NCBI GenBank assembly: GCA_963840055.1
Contig: CAWIXM010000006.1
Location: 22,402 to 86,401 of the forward strand
DNA length: 64,000 nucleotides
Direction of reading: 5' to 3'
Source: Rhodoplanes sp963840055
GTDB taxonomy: Bacteria; Pseudomonadota; Alphaproteobacteria; Rhizobiales; Xanthobacteraceae
Position 1 is the first letter of the stretch; every line of letters starts with the position of its first letter. Below, in pieces: positions 20,157 through 28,663 of this stretch. Below the pieces are notes generated by a model, which was not told where the DNA came from, made no database searches, and worked only from the letters and a program-made list of their open reading frames with translations. The position numbers and the translations under genes are program-made.

Positions 20157-20807
20157 TCACAGGCCCGGCGGGGTGGAGGGCTTGGGCCTCAGGAGATCGC
20201 TGGCGGAGCCGACGTTAGGTCCGCCCTCCTTTCCGCCGCTCGGCTGGAGCAAGGCTTGAACGCGGCACCGGCTCGATTTGGCGCATTCGACCCGGGAAAC
20301 GCTGGTGGTCAGATCGACGCTCAAGCGGTCCCCTTTGACGACATTCTGGCCTTGCGAGATCACGACATTGCCGACCAACGTGATCACGTTCGTCTTCATG
20401 TCGAATAAGCCTTTGTCGGCCGTAGCTTTCTGGTCCTTCTGGGTGACGACCACGTCGCCGTGGACTTCGATGCGGCGAATGCTTTTCGAGTCGGCGCCGT
20501 CTTTGGAGGCCGCGGTCTTGGCACCGCCGTTGTAGAAGACAACCATCTTCTTGCAGGTTAGCACCGTGTCGCCCTGCACCAGCTGGACGTCGCCGGTGAA
20601 GGTCGCGGTCTTGTCCTTGTCGCGCACCTCGAGCGCAGCGGCGTCGATCTTAATCGGCTGGTCGTGGTTTTGCGAGAACCCCTGCAACGCGTTGGGCGGA
20701 CCGTTGCCCGCTTGCGGCTGTGCGCCGGCCGCGCCTGAGGCGCCGACCACGGCGGAAAGGGCAAAAATGATCATCCATGCGAAGCGTAGGGACACAGCGA
20801 TCCTCAT
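20157..20807 (-). CDS. lptA: LPS transport periplasmic protein LptA
   Basis: Periplasmic beta-jellyroll bridge protein carrying LPS from LptC to LptD. The 216-residue product has a signal peptide ending GAAGAQ, then OstA-fold repeats: PIKIDAAALEVRDKDKTATF, GDVQLVQGDTVLTCKKM, EVHGDVVVTQKDQKATADKG and GNVVISQGQNVVKGDRL. A C-terminal tail rich in Gly/Pro is typical of alphaproteobacterial versions. Its ATG overlaps the lptC stop by 4 bp (20804-20807), so the two are translationally coupled. Confidence 0.92.
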   Translation of the reverse strand: MRIAVSLRFAWMIIFALSAVVGASGAAGAQPQAGNGPPNALQGFSQNHDQPIKIDAAALEVRDKDKTATFTGDVQLVQGDTVLTCKKMVVFYNGGAKTAASKDGADSKSIRRIEVHGDVVVTQKDQKATADKGLFDMKTNVITLVGNVVISQGQNVVKGDRLSVDLTTSVSRVECAKSSRCRVQALLQPSGGKEGGPNVGSASDLLRPKPSTPPGL

Positions 20808-21520
20808 TCGGCGTTCGTCGCGGATTGGCTCGTTTTCGGCGGATCCAACACCAGAATCGTTTCCACTCCCTGACTAAACAGCACCACCGCTCCGTTTTCG
20901 GACACATCGACCCGATTGGCTTCGAGGGTGCCATTGGGAAACTTGGTCTCGACCCTCTGGTCCGAGACGATCGTTCCCTTCTTGATGTCGATCGCCGCTT
21001 CGTGCAGCCGCGCCTCATAGCCGGTCGTCGTCCGCACCCAAATGTTGTCGGAAAGCCGGAGCAGGTCGGCCTTGACGTCGTAAAGTCCGGTCTTCGCGGT
21101 GATCTCGAGGAGGCCTTGGTCTTTGGTTTGAAGCTGCGCCCTGAGATCGGTGAGCTCGATCATGCCAGGGTTGGCGAGATCCTGGGACGCGACCCGCGCC
21201 GTTAGCTCGTAGGGAAGCGAGTCGGTCGTGTATCCCGTCAGCCGCGGATGTTCCATCGCGATCTTGTTTCCGGCGACGACGAGCTTGCCCGGGTCGACCG
21301 AGACATTGGCAGGCGCCTGGAACGGATTGAAATAGGCCGCCACGACGATCAGGCCGAGGGCGACGACAATCCCGACCGGTATGCCTATGCGCAGAAAGCG
21401 GATCAGCCGGCTGTGCAGAGCGGCGCGGCGGAACATGCGTTCGCTGCGTGTCCGGCTCGTTACACCGAAAGCACGGACATCCTGTCGCTCAATGGCAGGC
21501 ACGGCGACGAGACGATTCAT
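20804..21520 (-). CDS. lptC: LPS export protein LptC
   Basis: Bitopic inner-membrane protein of the Lpt bridge, 238 residues. One transmembrane helix (IGIPVGIVVALGLIVVAAYF) follows a basic cytoplasmic segment. The periplasmic part is an OstA-like fold (GNKIAMEHPRLTGY, LLEITAKTGLYDVKADLLRL, ARLHEAAIDIKKGTIVSD). The frame is open to 21658, but ATG 21520 gives the usual short N-terminus. Its stop overlaps the lptA start. The rnd gene lies 104 bp upstream, same strand, an arrangement common in Rhizobiales. Confidence 0.9.
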   Translation of the reverse strand: MNRLVAVPAIERQDVRAFGVTSRTRSERMFRRAALHSRLIRFLRIGIPVGIVVALGLIVVAAYFNPFQAPANVSVDPGKLVVAGNKIAMEHPRLTGYTTDSLPYELTARVASQDLANPGMIELTDLRAQLQTKDQGLLEITAKTGLYDVKADLLRLSDNIWVRTTTGYEARLHEAAIDIKKGTIVSDQRVETKFPNGTLEANRVDVSENGAVVLFSQGVETILVLDPPKTSQSATNAE

Positions 21521-21624
21521 CCCCAGCTTCTCGTTGCGGATCGCCCCCGGACCGATCCTACGATCCCATGGGCCCAAAATCGCTCGTGAATATGGCCGTC
21601 CCGCGGCGGGTCGCGGCGGCGCTT

Positions 21625-22239
21625 TCACGAATGGGCAAAAATATCCTCGCCCGCCCAACCGGCTAGGTCCAGCTCGGCTCGCGTCGGCAGGAAACGAAAA
21701 CAGGCCTCGGCCAGACGCTCGCGGCCTTCCCGCGCCAGCATTTCGTCTAATCGTGCCTTCAGCGCGTGCAAATGAAGGACATCCGAAGCGGCATAGGCGA
21801 TCTGGGCGTCGGTGAGCTTCTCGGCGCCCCAGTCGGAAAGCTGTTGCTGCTTGGAAACGTCGACGCCGAGGAGCTCGCGTAAAATGTCTTTAAGACCATG
21901 TTTATCAGAATAGGTACGGATCAGCCGGGAAGCGATTTTGGTGCAGTAGACCGGCGTTGCCATGACCCCGAAAGTCCGGAACAGGATGGCGAGGTCGAAC
22001 CGGGCAAAATGAAAGATTTTCAAACGGTTCGCGTCGGTGAGCAGCGCCTTGAGGTTGGGCGCGTCGACAGCCCCCTGCGGGATTTGCACCACGTCGGCGC
22101 TGCCGTCGCCGGGCGAGAGCTGGACCACGCACAGCCGATCGCGGGCGGGTTGCAACCCCATGGTTTCGGTATCGATCGCAACCGCGCCCTGATAACGGGC
22201 GAGATCGGGAAGGTCGCCGCGATGCAGGCGGATCGTCAT
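21625..22239 (-). CDS. rnd: ribonuclease D-type 3'-5' exonuclease (single-domain)
   Basis: DEDDy-type exonuclease for tRNA or RNA 3' maturation. The four acidic residues are visible: Asp and Glu in VAIDTETMGL, Asp in FHFARFDLAIL, and Asp with the diagnostic Tyr in AYAASDVLHLH. At 204 residues it lacks the HRDC domains of E. coli RNase D, as do the short alphaproteobacterial forms, so it may act on other RNAs. The WG/KL segment LSDWGAEKLTDAQIAYAASD is standard for the family. First gene of the rnd-lptC-lptA-lptB-rpoN string. Confidence 0.9.
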   Translation of the reverse strand: MTIRLHRGDLPDLARYQGAVAIDTETMGLQPARDRLCVVQLSPGDGSADVVQIPQGAVDAPNLKALLTDANRLKIFHFARFDLAILFRTFGVMATPVYCTKIASRLIRTYSDKHGLKDILRELLGVDVSKQQQLSDWGAEKLTDAQIAYAASDVLHLHALKARLDEMLAREGRERLAEACFRFLPTRAELDLAGWAGEDIFAHS

Positions 22240-22422
22240 TCACGGGGTTCCTGTTGCTTCCGCGCCACGCCGGGCGAAGTTCTCGCGCATTGCATCAATC
22301 ATCTGAAATGAAAGGATTTTTAGCCTCATTTTGGTCACTTGTGTAGCACACGGACGGGGCGGGTCAAAGTCGGGGGTCGGAACCGGCAGCGCTAGTAGAT
22401 GTGTCGCAATCCGGAGGGGGAC

Positions 22423-22863
22423 TTGAGAACGGAGATCCTAGCTGTGGCGGCGGCCTTCCTCGGCCTCGCAGTAACCGACTGTGCCGGGGTCGTCGCGAAA
22501 CAAGCGCAATCGACGCGCGAGCAAGCAACCAAAGCGCGGGCGGAGCGAACGCCAACGTCCCGCCGGGCAAACGCAGCGAGCACATTTAGCTGCGACAACG
22601 GCAAAATGCTGCGGTCGGCCTATTACTGGCGGGGCCGGCACACCGCGAGCGGCCAGCCTTTCAACCCTAACGGCCTGACCGCCGCGCACCGGACGTTGCC
22701 GTTTGGGACGAAGCTGACCGTCACCAACCCGCGCACCGGCAAATCGGTGGTCGTCGAGATCAACGATCGTGGCCCATTCACGCGCGGTCTGCATCTCGAC
22801 CTCAGTCGGGGCGCGGCGCGGGCGATCGGGCTCACAGGCACCGGTACGGTGTGCGTGTCCTGA
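22423..22863 (+). CDS. RlpA-like double-psi beta-barrel protein (putative lytic transglycosylase)
   Basis: Small exported protein with a C-terminal double-psi beta-barrel of the RlpA type: ASAYYWRG-like strand (RSAYYWRGRHTASGQPF), AHRTLPFGTKLTVTNPRTGKS, and the conserved Asp in INDRGPFTRG. In Pseudomonas RlpA this barrel cleaves denuded peptidoglycan at the septum; no SPOR domain is present here, so septal targeting is not implied. I chose TTG 22423 because a GGAGGGGG lies 2-9 nt upstream, leading into the hydrophobic leader ILAVAAAFLGLAV. An in-frame start at 22399 is the alternative. Divergent from rnd. Confidence 0.8.
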   Translation: MRTEILAVAAAFLGLAVTDCAGVVAKQAQSTREQATKARAERTPTSRRANAASTFSCDNGKMLRSAYYWRGRHTASGQPFNPNGLTAAHRTLPFGTKLTVTNPRTGKSVVVEINDRGPFTRGLHLDLSRGAARAIGLTGTGTVCVS

Positions 22864-22929
22864 GGCTGACGGGCCGTCGGCGCGTATGATAAGAGAACGG
22901 CCGATTTCATCGTCAGCTGGAGACCCGTC

Positions 22930-23487
22930 ATGCATCGTGGCCCGCCAGTCGTTTGTGTCTTTTTCGCTGTCGCGTCTCTTGTTGCGCCGGCAATCGGCGC
23001 GCTCACCGCGCCGACGCCCGTTCTCGCCCAGGCGGCGGTCCGAGAAGCGCCGTTCGGGGATAAAGCGGGCTCGCTCGCGGTCAATTACACGCGGCTCAAG
23101 CCGCACATTGCTACGGCAGGACTGCTCAAGAACGGCGCGATCCCCGTGCTCAAGGCGCTCGGCTTTGCCACCATCGTCGATCTGCGCAGTCCCGCCGAAG
23201 GGGCGGGCGCCGAAAGGCAAGCTGCCGAAGCCGCGGGGCTGCGCTATGTCAACATTCCGGTGACGGGCGGCGGTCCCACGGACGCGCAAGTCGCCGAGTT
23301 CGCCCGTGTCGTCGGAGACGCCAATAACGCGCCGCTCCTAATCCATTGCGCCTCGGCCAACCGGGTCGGCGCGATGTGGACGCTTTACCGCGTGCGGCAA
23401 GGCATCCCGCTGTCGATCGCTCTCGAGGAGGGGCGGACCGCCGGCCTGCGGCCGGGCCGCGAAGCCGAACTGCGCAAGCGGCTCTAG
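22930..23487 (+). CDS. exported dual-specificity-type protein phosphatase
   Basis: A 185-residue protein with a signal peptide (VVCVFFAVASLVAPAIGAL) and a cysteine-phosphatase fold. The P-loop is HCASANRVG, matching HCX5R, and an upstream TIVDLRSPAEG segment is typical of the DUF442/DSP-like group. The catalytic Cys and Arg are present; a clear general-acid Asp is not obvious. Substrate unknown. It lies 66 bp after the RlpA-like gene on the same strand and may be co-transcribed. Convergent with the membrane gene below. Confidence 0.75.
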   Translation: MHRGPPVVCVFFAVASLVAPAIGALTAPTPVLAQAAVREAPFGDKAGSLAVNYTRLKPHIATAGLLKNGAIPVLKALGFATIVDLRSPAEGAGAERQAAEAAGLRYVNIPVTGGGPTDAQVAEFARVVGDANNAPLLIHCASANRVGAMWTLYRVRQGIPLSIALEEGRTAGLRPGREAELRKRL

Positions 23488-23535
23488 CGGTCGCAGCAGT
23501 CCGGAGGAGGCGAAGGACCGCGTCGATACGTTCGA

Positions 23536-24160
23536 TCATGTCAGCAACAGCAAGACGCCTGTTGCGACAAGCGCGATCAGCCAAACCTGATCGACATTAA
23601 GCCACGAACGCCGCAACTGCTCCAGACCGACCCACTCATAGACGAGGCCGGCAATTGCGGCTGTGACGGCGAGCATGGCCGCGGTGTGAACACCCACGCT
23701 CATGAGGGCGGAGGCGGCCGGCCCGCTCCATTGTGCCGACGGCGTTTCCGGAAAGCACAGCGGCATGAGAGCCGGCCAGAGCATGAGGCCGGCCCCATGG
23801 GCGGTCGCCATCAGGAAGGACCAGATCAAGAGGCCCAAGAGCCCGGTCTGCATACCGAAGCGGACGCGGTGGCGGTGGCCGAAGCGCCAGAGATAGGCGG
23901 CCCATCCAAGCAGAAGCAGGCCGCAGCCGACGCGCACCCAGCCGGGCGGCATGAACGCGCCTGCGACAACCATCAAGACCGCGGCGACTGCGATCGACGC
24001 CGCGTGGCCGGCGGCGATCGGCAGGAGCGAGGTGTAGACCACCGCGCGGCTCTGACGATGCATGCCCAGCGCCACCGCAAACACCCAACCCATCGCCGGG
24101 TTGAGGCCGTGGTAGGCCCCGAGTTCCGGCCAGGGTCAGCCAGGGCCATGCATCACGCAT
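23536..24160 (-). pseudogene. multi-spanning membrane protein next to mtoX, frameshifted near its start
   Basis: Inner-membrane protein with five or six hydrophobic helices (for example ASIAVAAVLMVVAGAFM and VGCGLLLLGWAAYLW). The N-terminus MRDAWPWLTLAG starts at ATG 24160, while the rest (GAYHGLNPAMGWVFAVALG) is in a different frame. Removing one A of the AA pair complementary to 24124-24125 would join them as LTLAGLGAYHGLNPAMGW. The ATG overlaps the stop of the selenium-binding-protein gene by one base, so it belongs to that operon. Function unknown. Pseudogene or assembly error. Confidence 0.7.
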
Positions 24161-25560
24161 TACGGATAACAGTACGAATCCGACGAGCAGTCCCCGCCCT
24201 CCAGCCGGACCTGATGCGGCCGGTGCGGCTTGGGCCAGGCGACGAAGAACTTTTTATCGAAGGCGATGCCGCCTGTCGGGCCAGCGTCGAGCTTCACCAT
24301 CCAGCCTTCGATGCCGTCAGGATAGAACTGCGAATCGATGGCGCCATAGAGCGAGTTGGTGAAATAGATGCGCCGCCCGTCGCGACTGATCTCCACCATC
24401 TGTGGCCCGCCGTTGAGCGCGCCGTTCTTGGCGGCCGGATGCGTGGCCCGGGAAACGATGCCCCCGATGCGTACCTTGCCGGTGAGCTTGGGATTGAAAG
24501 GATCGGACACGTCGTATTGCTGCAGATCGCCGGTGCCCCAGCACGCGACATAGAGAACCCGATCGTCCATCGACAGGTCGATGTCGGTGACGAGCGGCGG
24601 CACCGCTTTGAAGCCCTTGAGCAGGGGCGGCAGCTGGTCCTCGCTTGCCGGCTCGGCCGGGATCTCGATCACCTTCTTGACCGCCCACTTGTCGCCGTCC
24701 TTGTACCAAGTCCAGATCGAGGAGGAGAGGTTTTCCAGGCTCACCACGCAATTGACAAAGCCGTAGGCCTTGCGGGGGTCGTGCGCGGGTCGCAGCTCGA
24801 ATACGAGTTGATATTTGTCGCCGAAGTCGATCGTCTGCAGATGTTTGCGCTTATGCAGGTCCCAGAAATGCAGACGGCGGCCGTACTTCGCGCCGAGCAG
24901 GACTTCGGGGATGAGCCCGTTCTCAAACGTATCGGGCGTGCCCCACTCGCTGGTGACGAGCGTATCGTGACCGAGGTGCCACCACGCATCGTAGGCGAGT
25001 TGCTGCGGACCGCGGTCCATCTCCCACTGGCCCCGTACGTCGAAGGTCTCGTGGTCCATCAGGAAAATGCCGCCCGGCCCTTTGCCTTCGCGGTTGCCGA
25101 GGGCCGCCACATAGATGCCTTCGGGTCCGCAGTGTACGGTGTGCGGGCGCGTGTAGCCGGCTCGCTCGGCCACCTCTTCCGGCTCGATCACTCTTACGAT
25201 CTTTGGATTCTTCGCGTCGGGCTTGGTGTCCAAGATATGGATGCGCGACGAGCGGAGGCCCGGCACCACCAAATAGCGCCGCTCGACGTGGGGGTGCGGT
25301 GCGTTGGGACACAGACACGAAGAGCAGGCGTTCCAGCCAAAGTGATGCAGTTCGTCGCCGGTCTTGGGCATCGGTGTCGTGCCGACGATTGTTGAGTAGG
25401 TTGCAGAGCTTGGGTCGACGTCGACCACCGCGAGCGCATCGGGTTTTCTTCGGTCGGGATCAAACGTTGCGACGTAAGCCAGTGTCTCGGGCGCCGCTTT
25501 CATCGCCATGCGGGGAGATGGATAGAAGCTCGGATCGGCAGTCCAGGTCGCCATTGCCAT
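24160..25560 (-). CDS. mtoX: selenium-binding protein / methanethiol oxidase
   Basis: Member of the SBP56/SELENBP1 family, whose bacterial members oxidise methanethiol to formaldehyde, sulfide and hydrogen peroxide using copper. The 466-residue protein has the family's CSSC motif (WNACSSCLCPNA), His-rich metal-site segments (HHFGW, RPHTVHCGPEG), a repeated beta-propeller texture, and DYSVACWGTGDLQQYD-like strands. Start ATG 25560 gives the usual length; the open frame above is unlikely coding. No signal peptide is obvious, although some MtoX proteins are periplasmic. The membrane gene overlaps its stop. IS21 has inserted about 125 bp upstream and may separate it from its promoter. Confidence 0.87.
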   Translation of the reverse strand: MAMATWTADPSFYPSPRMAMKAAPETLAYVATFDPDRRKPDALAVVDVDPSSATYSTIVGTTPMPKTGDELHHFGWNACSSCLCPNAPHPHVERRYLVVPGLRSSRIHILDTKPDAKNPKIVRVIEPEEVAERAGYTRPHTVHCGPEGIYVAALGNREGKGPGGIFLMDHETFDVRGQWEMDRGPQQLAYDAWWHLGHDTLVTSEWGTPDTFENGLIPEVLLGAKYGRRLHFWDLHKRKHLQTIDFGDKYQLVFELRPAHDPRKAYGFVNCVVSLENLSSSIWTWYKDGDKWAVKKVIEIPAEPASEDQLPPLLKGFKAVPPLVTDIDLSMDDRVLYVACWGTGDLQQYDVSDPFNPKLTGKVRIGGIVSRATHPAAKNGALNGGPQMVEISRDGRRIYFTNSLYGAIDSQFYPDGIEGWMVKLDAGPTGGIAFDKKFFVAWPKPHRPHQVRLEGGDCSSDSYCYP

Positions 25561-25794
25561 TGCGCTTCCTCCTATCGATGTCGCTGTTCTCTTTGAGCCG
25601 CGAAGTTCAGCCCGCGATCTGCGACTTGTCGGCACAGCCCTCGGCCATGCTCTCCGCCCCGCCGCTCAAAGATGCGACGCGGATGTAAGCGCCGGAGCAA
25701 AAATCCCTCAGTGAAGCAGCCGAGTTGGTCGGTTGCGCCGGAGTAAAAATCCGGCAGTTGGAAGCCCTGTGCCTGCGACGGCGAAGGGCGAGGG

Positions 25795-27294
25795 ATGAAG
25801 CAAGTGGAGCTCTATGCGAAGGTTCGATATGCGGTTCAGGTTGAGGGACTGAGCGAGCGGGCGGCGGCGCGGCGGTTTGGGATTGATCCGCGGACGGTCG
25901 CCAAGATGATGGCGTTTTCTGTTCCGCCTGGTTATCGGCGGTCGCGGCCGCCGGCGAAGCCGAAGCTGGGCGCGTACATTGCGACCATCGACAATATCCT
26001 GGCGGACGACAAATGCCGGCCGAAGAAGCAGCAGCATACGGCGAAGCGGATTTTCGAACGGCTTCGCGACGAGCACGGCTTCACGGGCGGCATCACGATC
26101 GTGAAGGACTACGTGGCCGGTTGGCGGCAACGATCGCAGGAGATGTTCGTGCCGCTGGTGCATCCGCCTGGCCATGCCCAGGTGGACTTTGGCGAGGCCA
26201 TCGGCATCATCGGGGGCATCGAATGCAAGATTCACTTCTTTGCATTCGATCTGCCGCACTCGGACGGTTGTTTTGTGGTGGCCTATCCGGCGGAGACGAC
26301 CGAGGCCTTCTGCGACGGCCACGTTCAGGCGTTCGCGTTTTTTGGCGGCGTGCCACGGTCGATTTTATACGATAACACCAAGCTTGCAGTGGCCCGCATT
26401 CTTGGCGACGGCAAGCGCCAGCGGACGCGGACATTCACCGAGCTGCAATCGCACTACCTGTTCGAGGACCGGTTCGGCCGACCTGGCAAAGGCAACGACA
26501 AGGGCAAGGTCGAAGGGCTGGTCGGCTATGCGCGGCGGAACTTTCTGGTGCCGATCCCAGCGTTCGCGAGCTTTGCGGCGTTGAACGCCCATCTGCTGGA
26601 GTGTTGCCGCAAGCGCCTGGGTGACCGCCTGCGCGGCCATGACGAGACGATCGGCGACCGACTGGAGCGCGATCTTGCCGCCTTCCGGATACCGCTGCCG
26701 GCGCCTTACGACGCCTGCGAGAAGGTTGCGACGAAGGTCTCCTCGCTGTCGCTCGTGCGGTATCGACGCAACGACTACTCGGCGCCGACGACCTACGGTC
26801 ACCGCGACGTGCTGGTGCGCGGTTACGTCCATGAGGTGGTGATCTCATGCGGCGCGGAGGTGATCGCGCGTCATCCGCGGTCCTATGAGCGCGAGGACTT
26901 TGTGTTCGATCCGTTGCACTATCTCGCCCTGATTGAGCAGAAGATCAACGCGCTCGACCAGGCCGCGCCCCTGGCGGACTGGCGACTGCCCGAGGAGTTT
27001 GCTGCGCTGCGCCGCCTGCTCGAGGCTCGCCTGGACAAGCAAGGCAAGCGAGAGTTCGTTCAGGTCTTGCGCCTGATGGAGGCGTTCAGGATCGAGGAGG
27101 TGACACTTGCCGTGCGCGATGCCATGGCGCGCGGTGCCCTCAGCTTCGACGCCGTGAAGCATCTGCTGCTGTGCCGGATCGAGCGCCGGCCGCCGCGCCT
27201 CGACATGACGATCTACCCCTATCTGCCCAAAGCTGTCGTCGCGACCACCTCGGCCAAGGCCTATCTGGGTCTGCTCACGGGAGTGGCGTCATGA
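25795..27294 (+). CDS. istA: IS21 transposase IstA
   Basis: DDE transposase of 499 residues. An N-terminal helix-turn-helix (GLSERAAARRFGIDPRTVAKM) is followed by the rve catalytic core, with Asp in HAQVDFGEAIG, Asp in SILYDNTKLAV, and Glu in NDKGKVEGLVGYARRNF. A C-terminal beta domain for DNA binding follows. All catalytic residues are present. The stop codon overlaps the istB start (ATGA), the usual translational coupling in this family. Confidence 0.95.
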   Translation: MKQVELYAKVRYAVQVEGLSERAAARRFGIDPRTVAKMMAFSVPPGYRRSRPPAKPKLGAYIATIDNILADDKCRPKKQQHTAKRIFERLRDEHGFTGGITIVKDYVAGWRQRSQEMFVPLVHPPGHAQVDFGEAIGIIGGIECKIHFFAFDLPHSDGCFVVAYPAETTEAFCDGHVQAFAFFGGVPRSILYDNTKLAVARILGDGKRQRTRTFTELQSHYLFEDRFGRPGKGNDKGKVEGLVGYARRNFLVPIPAFASFAALNAHLLECCRKRLGDRLRGHDETIGDRLERDLAAFRIPLPAPYDACEKVATKVSSLSLVRYRRNDYSAPTTYGHRDVLVRGYVHEVVISCGAEVIARHPRSYEREDFVFDPLHYLALIEQKINALDQAAPLADWRLPEEFAALRRLLEARLDKQGKREFVQVLRLMEAFRIEEVTLAVRDAMARGALSFDAVKHLLLCRIERRPPRLDMTIYPYLPKAVVATTSAKAYLGLLTGVAS

Positions 27295-28085
27295 CCGATA
27301 CCCCGCAGGTTCTCCTGGCGCACCACCTCAAGACGCTCAAGCTGCCGACCTTCCTGCGCGAGTACGACAAGGTGGCGCGCCAATGCGCCGCCGAGGGCGT
27401 CGACTATCCGCGTTATCTGCTGCGGCTCGCCGAGCTGGAGTTGATTGATCGCGAGCGGCGTACGATCGAGCGCCGCATCAAGGCGGCCAAGTTCCCGACC
27501 GTGAAGAGCCTCGACAGTTTCGACTTTGCGGCCTTTCCGTCGTTGAACAAAGCGCTGGTGATGGAGCTGGCGCGATCGGAATATGTCGCGCGGCGCGAGA
27601 ACATCATCGCGGTCGGCAACAGCGGCACGGGGAAGACTCACGTCGGTCTGGGACTCGGTCTTGCAGCCTGCCAGAAGGGCCTGTCGGTCGGCTTTACCAC
27701 CGCCGCCGCTCTCGCGCACGAGCTGATCGAGGCGCGCGACGACAAGCGCCTCTTACGCCTGCAGCGCCAGTACGCCGCCTACAAGCTGCTGATCATCGAC
27801 GAACTCGGATACGTGCCGCTGTCGCAGACCGGCGCCGAGTTGCTGTTCGAGGTCTTCAGCCAGCGTTACGAACGGGGCGCCACCCTCGTGACCAGCAATC
27901 TGCCGTTCGACGAATGGACCAGCGTATTCGGGTCCGAGCGATTGACCGGTGCCCTGCTCGATCGTTTGACCCACCATGTCCATATTCTCGAAATGAACGG
28001 CGAAAGCTACAGGCTCGCCCAAAGCAAGCGACGCGCGAAACGCTCCAGACCCGATTCATCATCCGATGGGCCGCCGGATAACTGA
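27291..28085 (+). CDS. istB: IS21 helper ATPase IstB
   Basis: AAA+ ATPase of 264 residues that assists IstA in target selection. Walker A is GNSGTGKTHV, Walker B LLIIDELGYVPLS, and the sensor region is TLVTSNLPFDEWTSVFGSERLTGALLDRLTHH (DnaC/IstB signature). The N-terminal IstB domain contains LKTLKLPTFLREYD. The length is normal and the gene appears intact. ATG 27291 overlaps the istA stop. Confidence 0.95.
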   Translation: MTDTPQVLLAHHLKTLKLPTFLREYDKVARQCAAEGVDYPRYLLRLAELELIDRERRTIERRIKAAKFPTVKSLDSFDFAAFPSLNKALVMELARSEYVARRENIIAVGNSGTGKTHVGLGLGLAACQKGLSVGFTTAAALAHELIEARDDKRLLRLQRQYAAYKLLIIDELGYVPLSQTGAELLFEVFSQRYERGATLVTSNLPFDEWTSVFGSERLTGALLDRLTHHVHILEMNGESYRLAQSKRRAKRSRPDSSSDGPPDN

Positions 28086-28341
28086 CCCGCCATCACCAGA
28101 CATCATGCGTTCGCGACCATAAACAAGCGCGCATCGCGGCTCCCGGATGATCGCTCGGTGCGCGCTCTCGCCGTCAAGCCCCGCGCCAGAAGCGCGCCGC
28201 TACGCGGTTTCAGGGCTTGACCGCTCGCGCGACCGAGCACACCCGCCTTCCGTGCCGCATAGCCCAATCAACGAAGCGCCAATCCCGTCGTGATGCAATT
28301 TTGCTCCGGCCCGCCGATGCAATTTCTCTCCGGCGTTGACA

Positions 28342-28663
28342 CAATTACGAATGGATCGGCATTCCGTCCTCCTTTAAGTAGCTTTTGTTGCTCAATATTT
28401 TGTTGGAAATGCTTAACGCCATATATCTTACCGACGAACTCAGCCTCAGAGGCTTTAGGGGTGGGGAAAAGTTCCTGGTGATTATTGGCCCAATCCCGGA
28501 GATTTTGCAGCGCACTATCCTCTATCTCTCTGTGTACCTCCCTGGTCGAGACGATGCCCCCGGACGCTACAAGCTCGTTAAAATTCTTCCAAAGCGTAGG
28601 GAACCGCTTCGGATAATAGTTCTTGAAAAGCACGGATAATGGCGAGTTGTCGAAAACGTACAT
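28342..28663 (-). pseudogene. DUF4411 (PIN-like) toxin candidate, 3' end removed by IS21
   Basis: Starts MYVFDNSPLSVLFKNYYPKRFPTLW, resembling the N-terminus of DUF4411 proteins, a PIN-like nuclease family with an early acidic residue. The conserved stretch reaches NADPFVI and then passes into the IS21 terminus at 28341, where the frame reads on as irrelevant residues. About 106 codons remain, and the C-terminal part with later acidic residues is missing and not found beyond the IS. The start overlaps the stop of the XRE-ImmA gene (TGATG), so the two formed one coupled unit. The remnant is unlikely to be active. Confidence 0.7.

Larger units (their letters stand above)
25684..28341 (+). mobile_element. 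IS21-family insertion sequence, intact genes
   Basis: About 2.66 kb. The left end reads tgtaagcgccggagcaaaaa and the right end, complemented, tgtcaacgccggagagaaat, giving imperfect TG...CA inverted termini. A second internal copy of the gccggag(t/c)aaaa motif sits inside each end (25738 and about 28305), the multiple-terminal-repeat layout typical of IS21. No target duplication is seen: the left flank is gcgga and the right flank caatt, which suggests a deletion or rearrangement at one side. Confidence 0.85.

Noticed and set aside
23686..25395. 569-residue plus-strand frame opposite mtoX
   Set aside because: Shadow of the selenium-binding-protein gene; no leader or motif.
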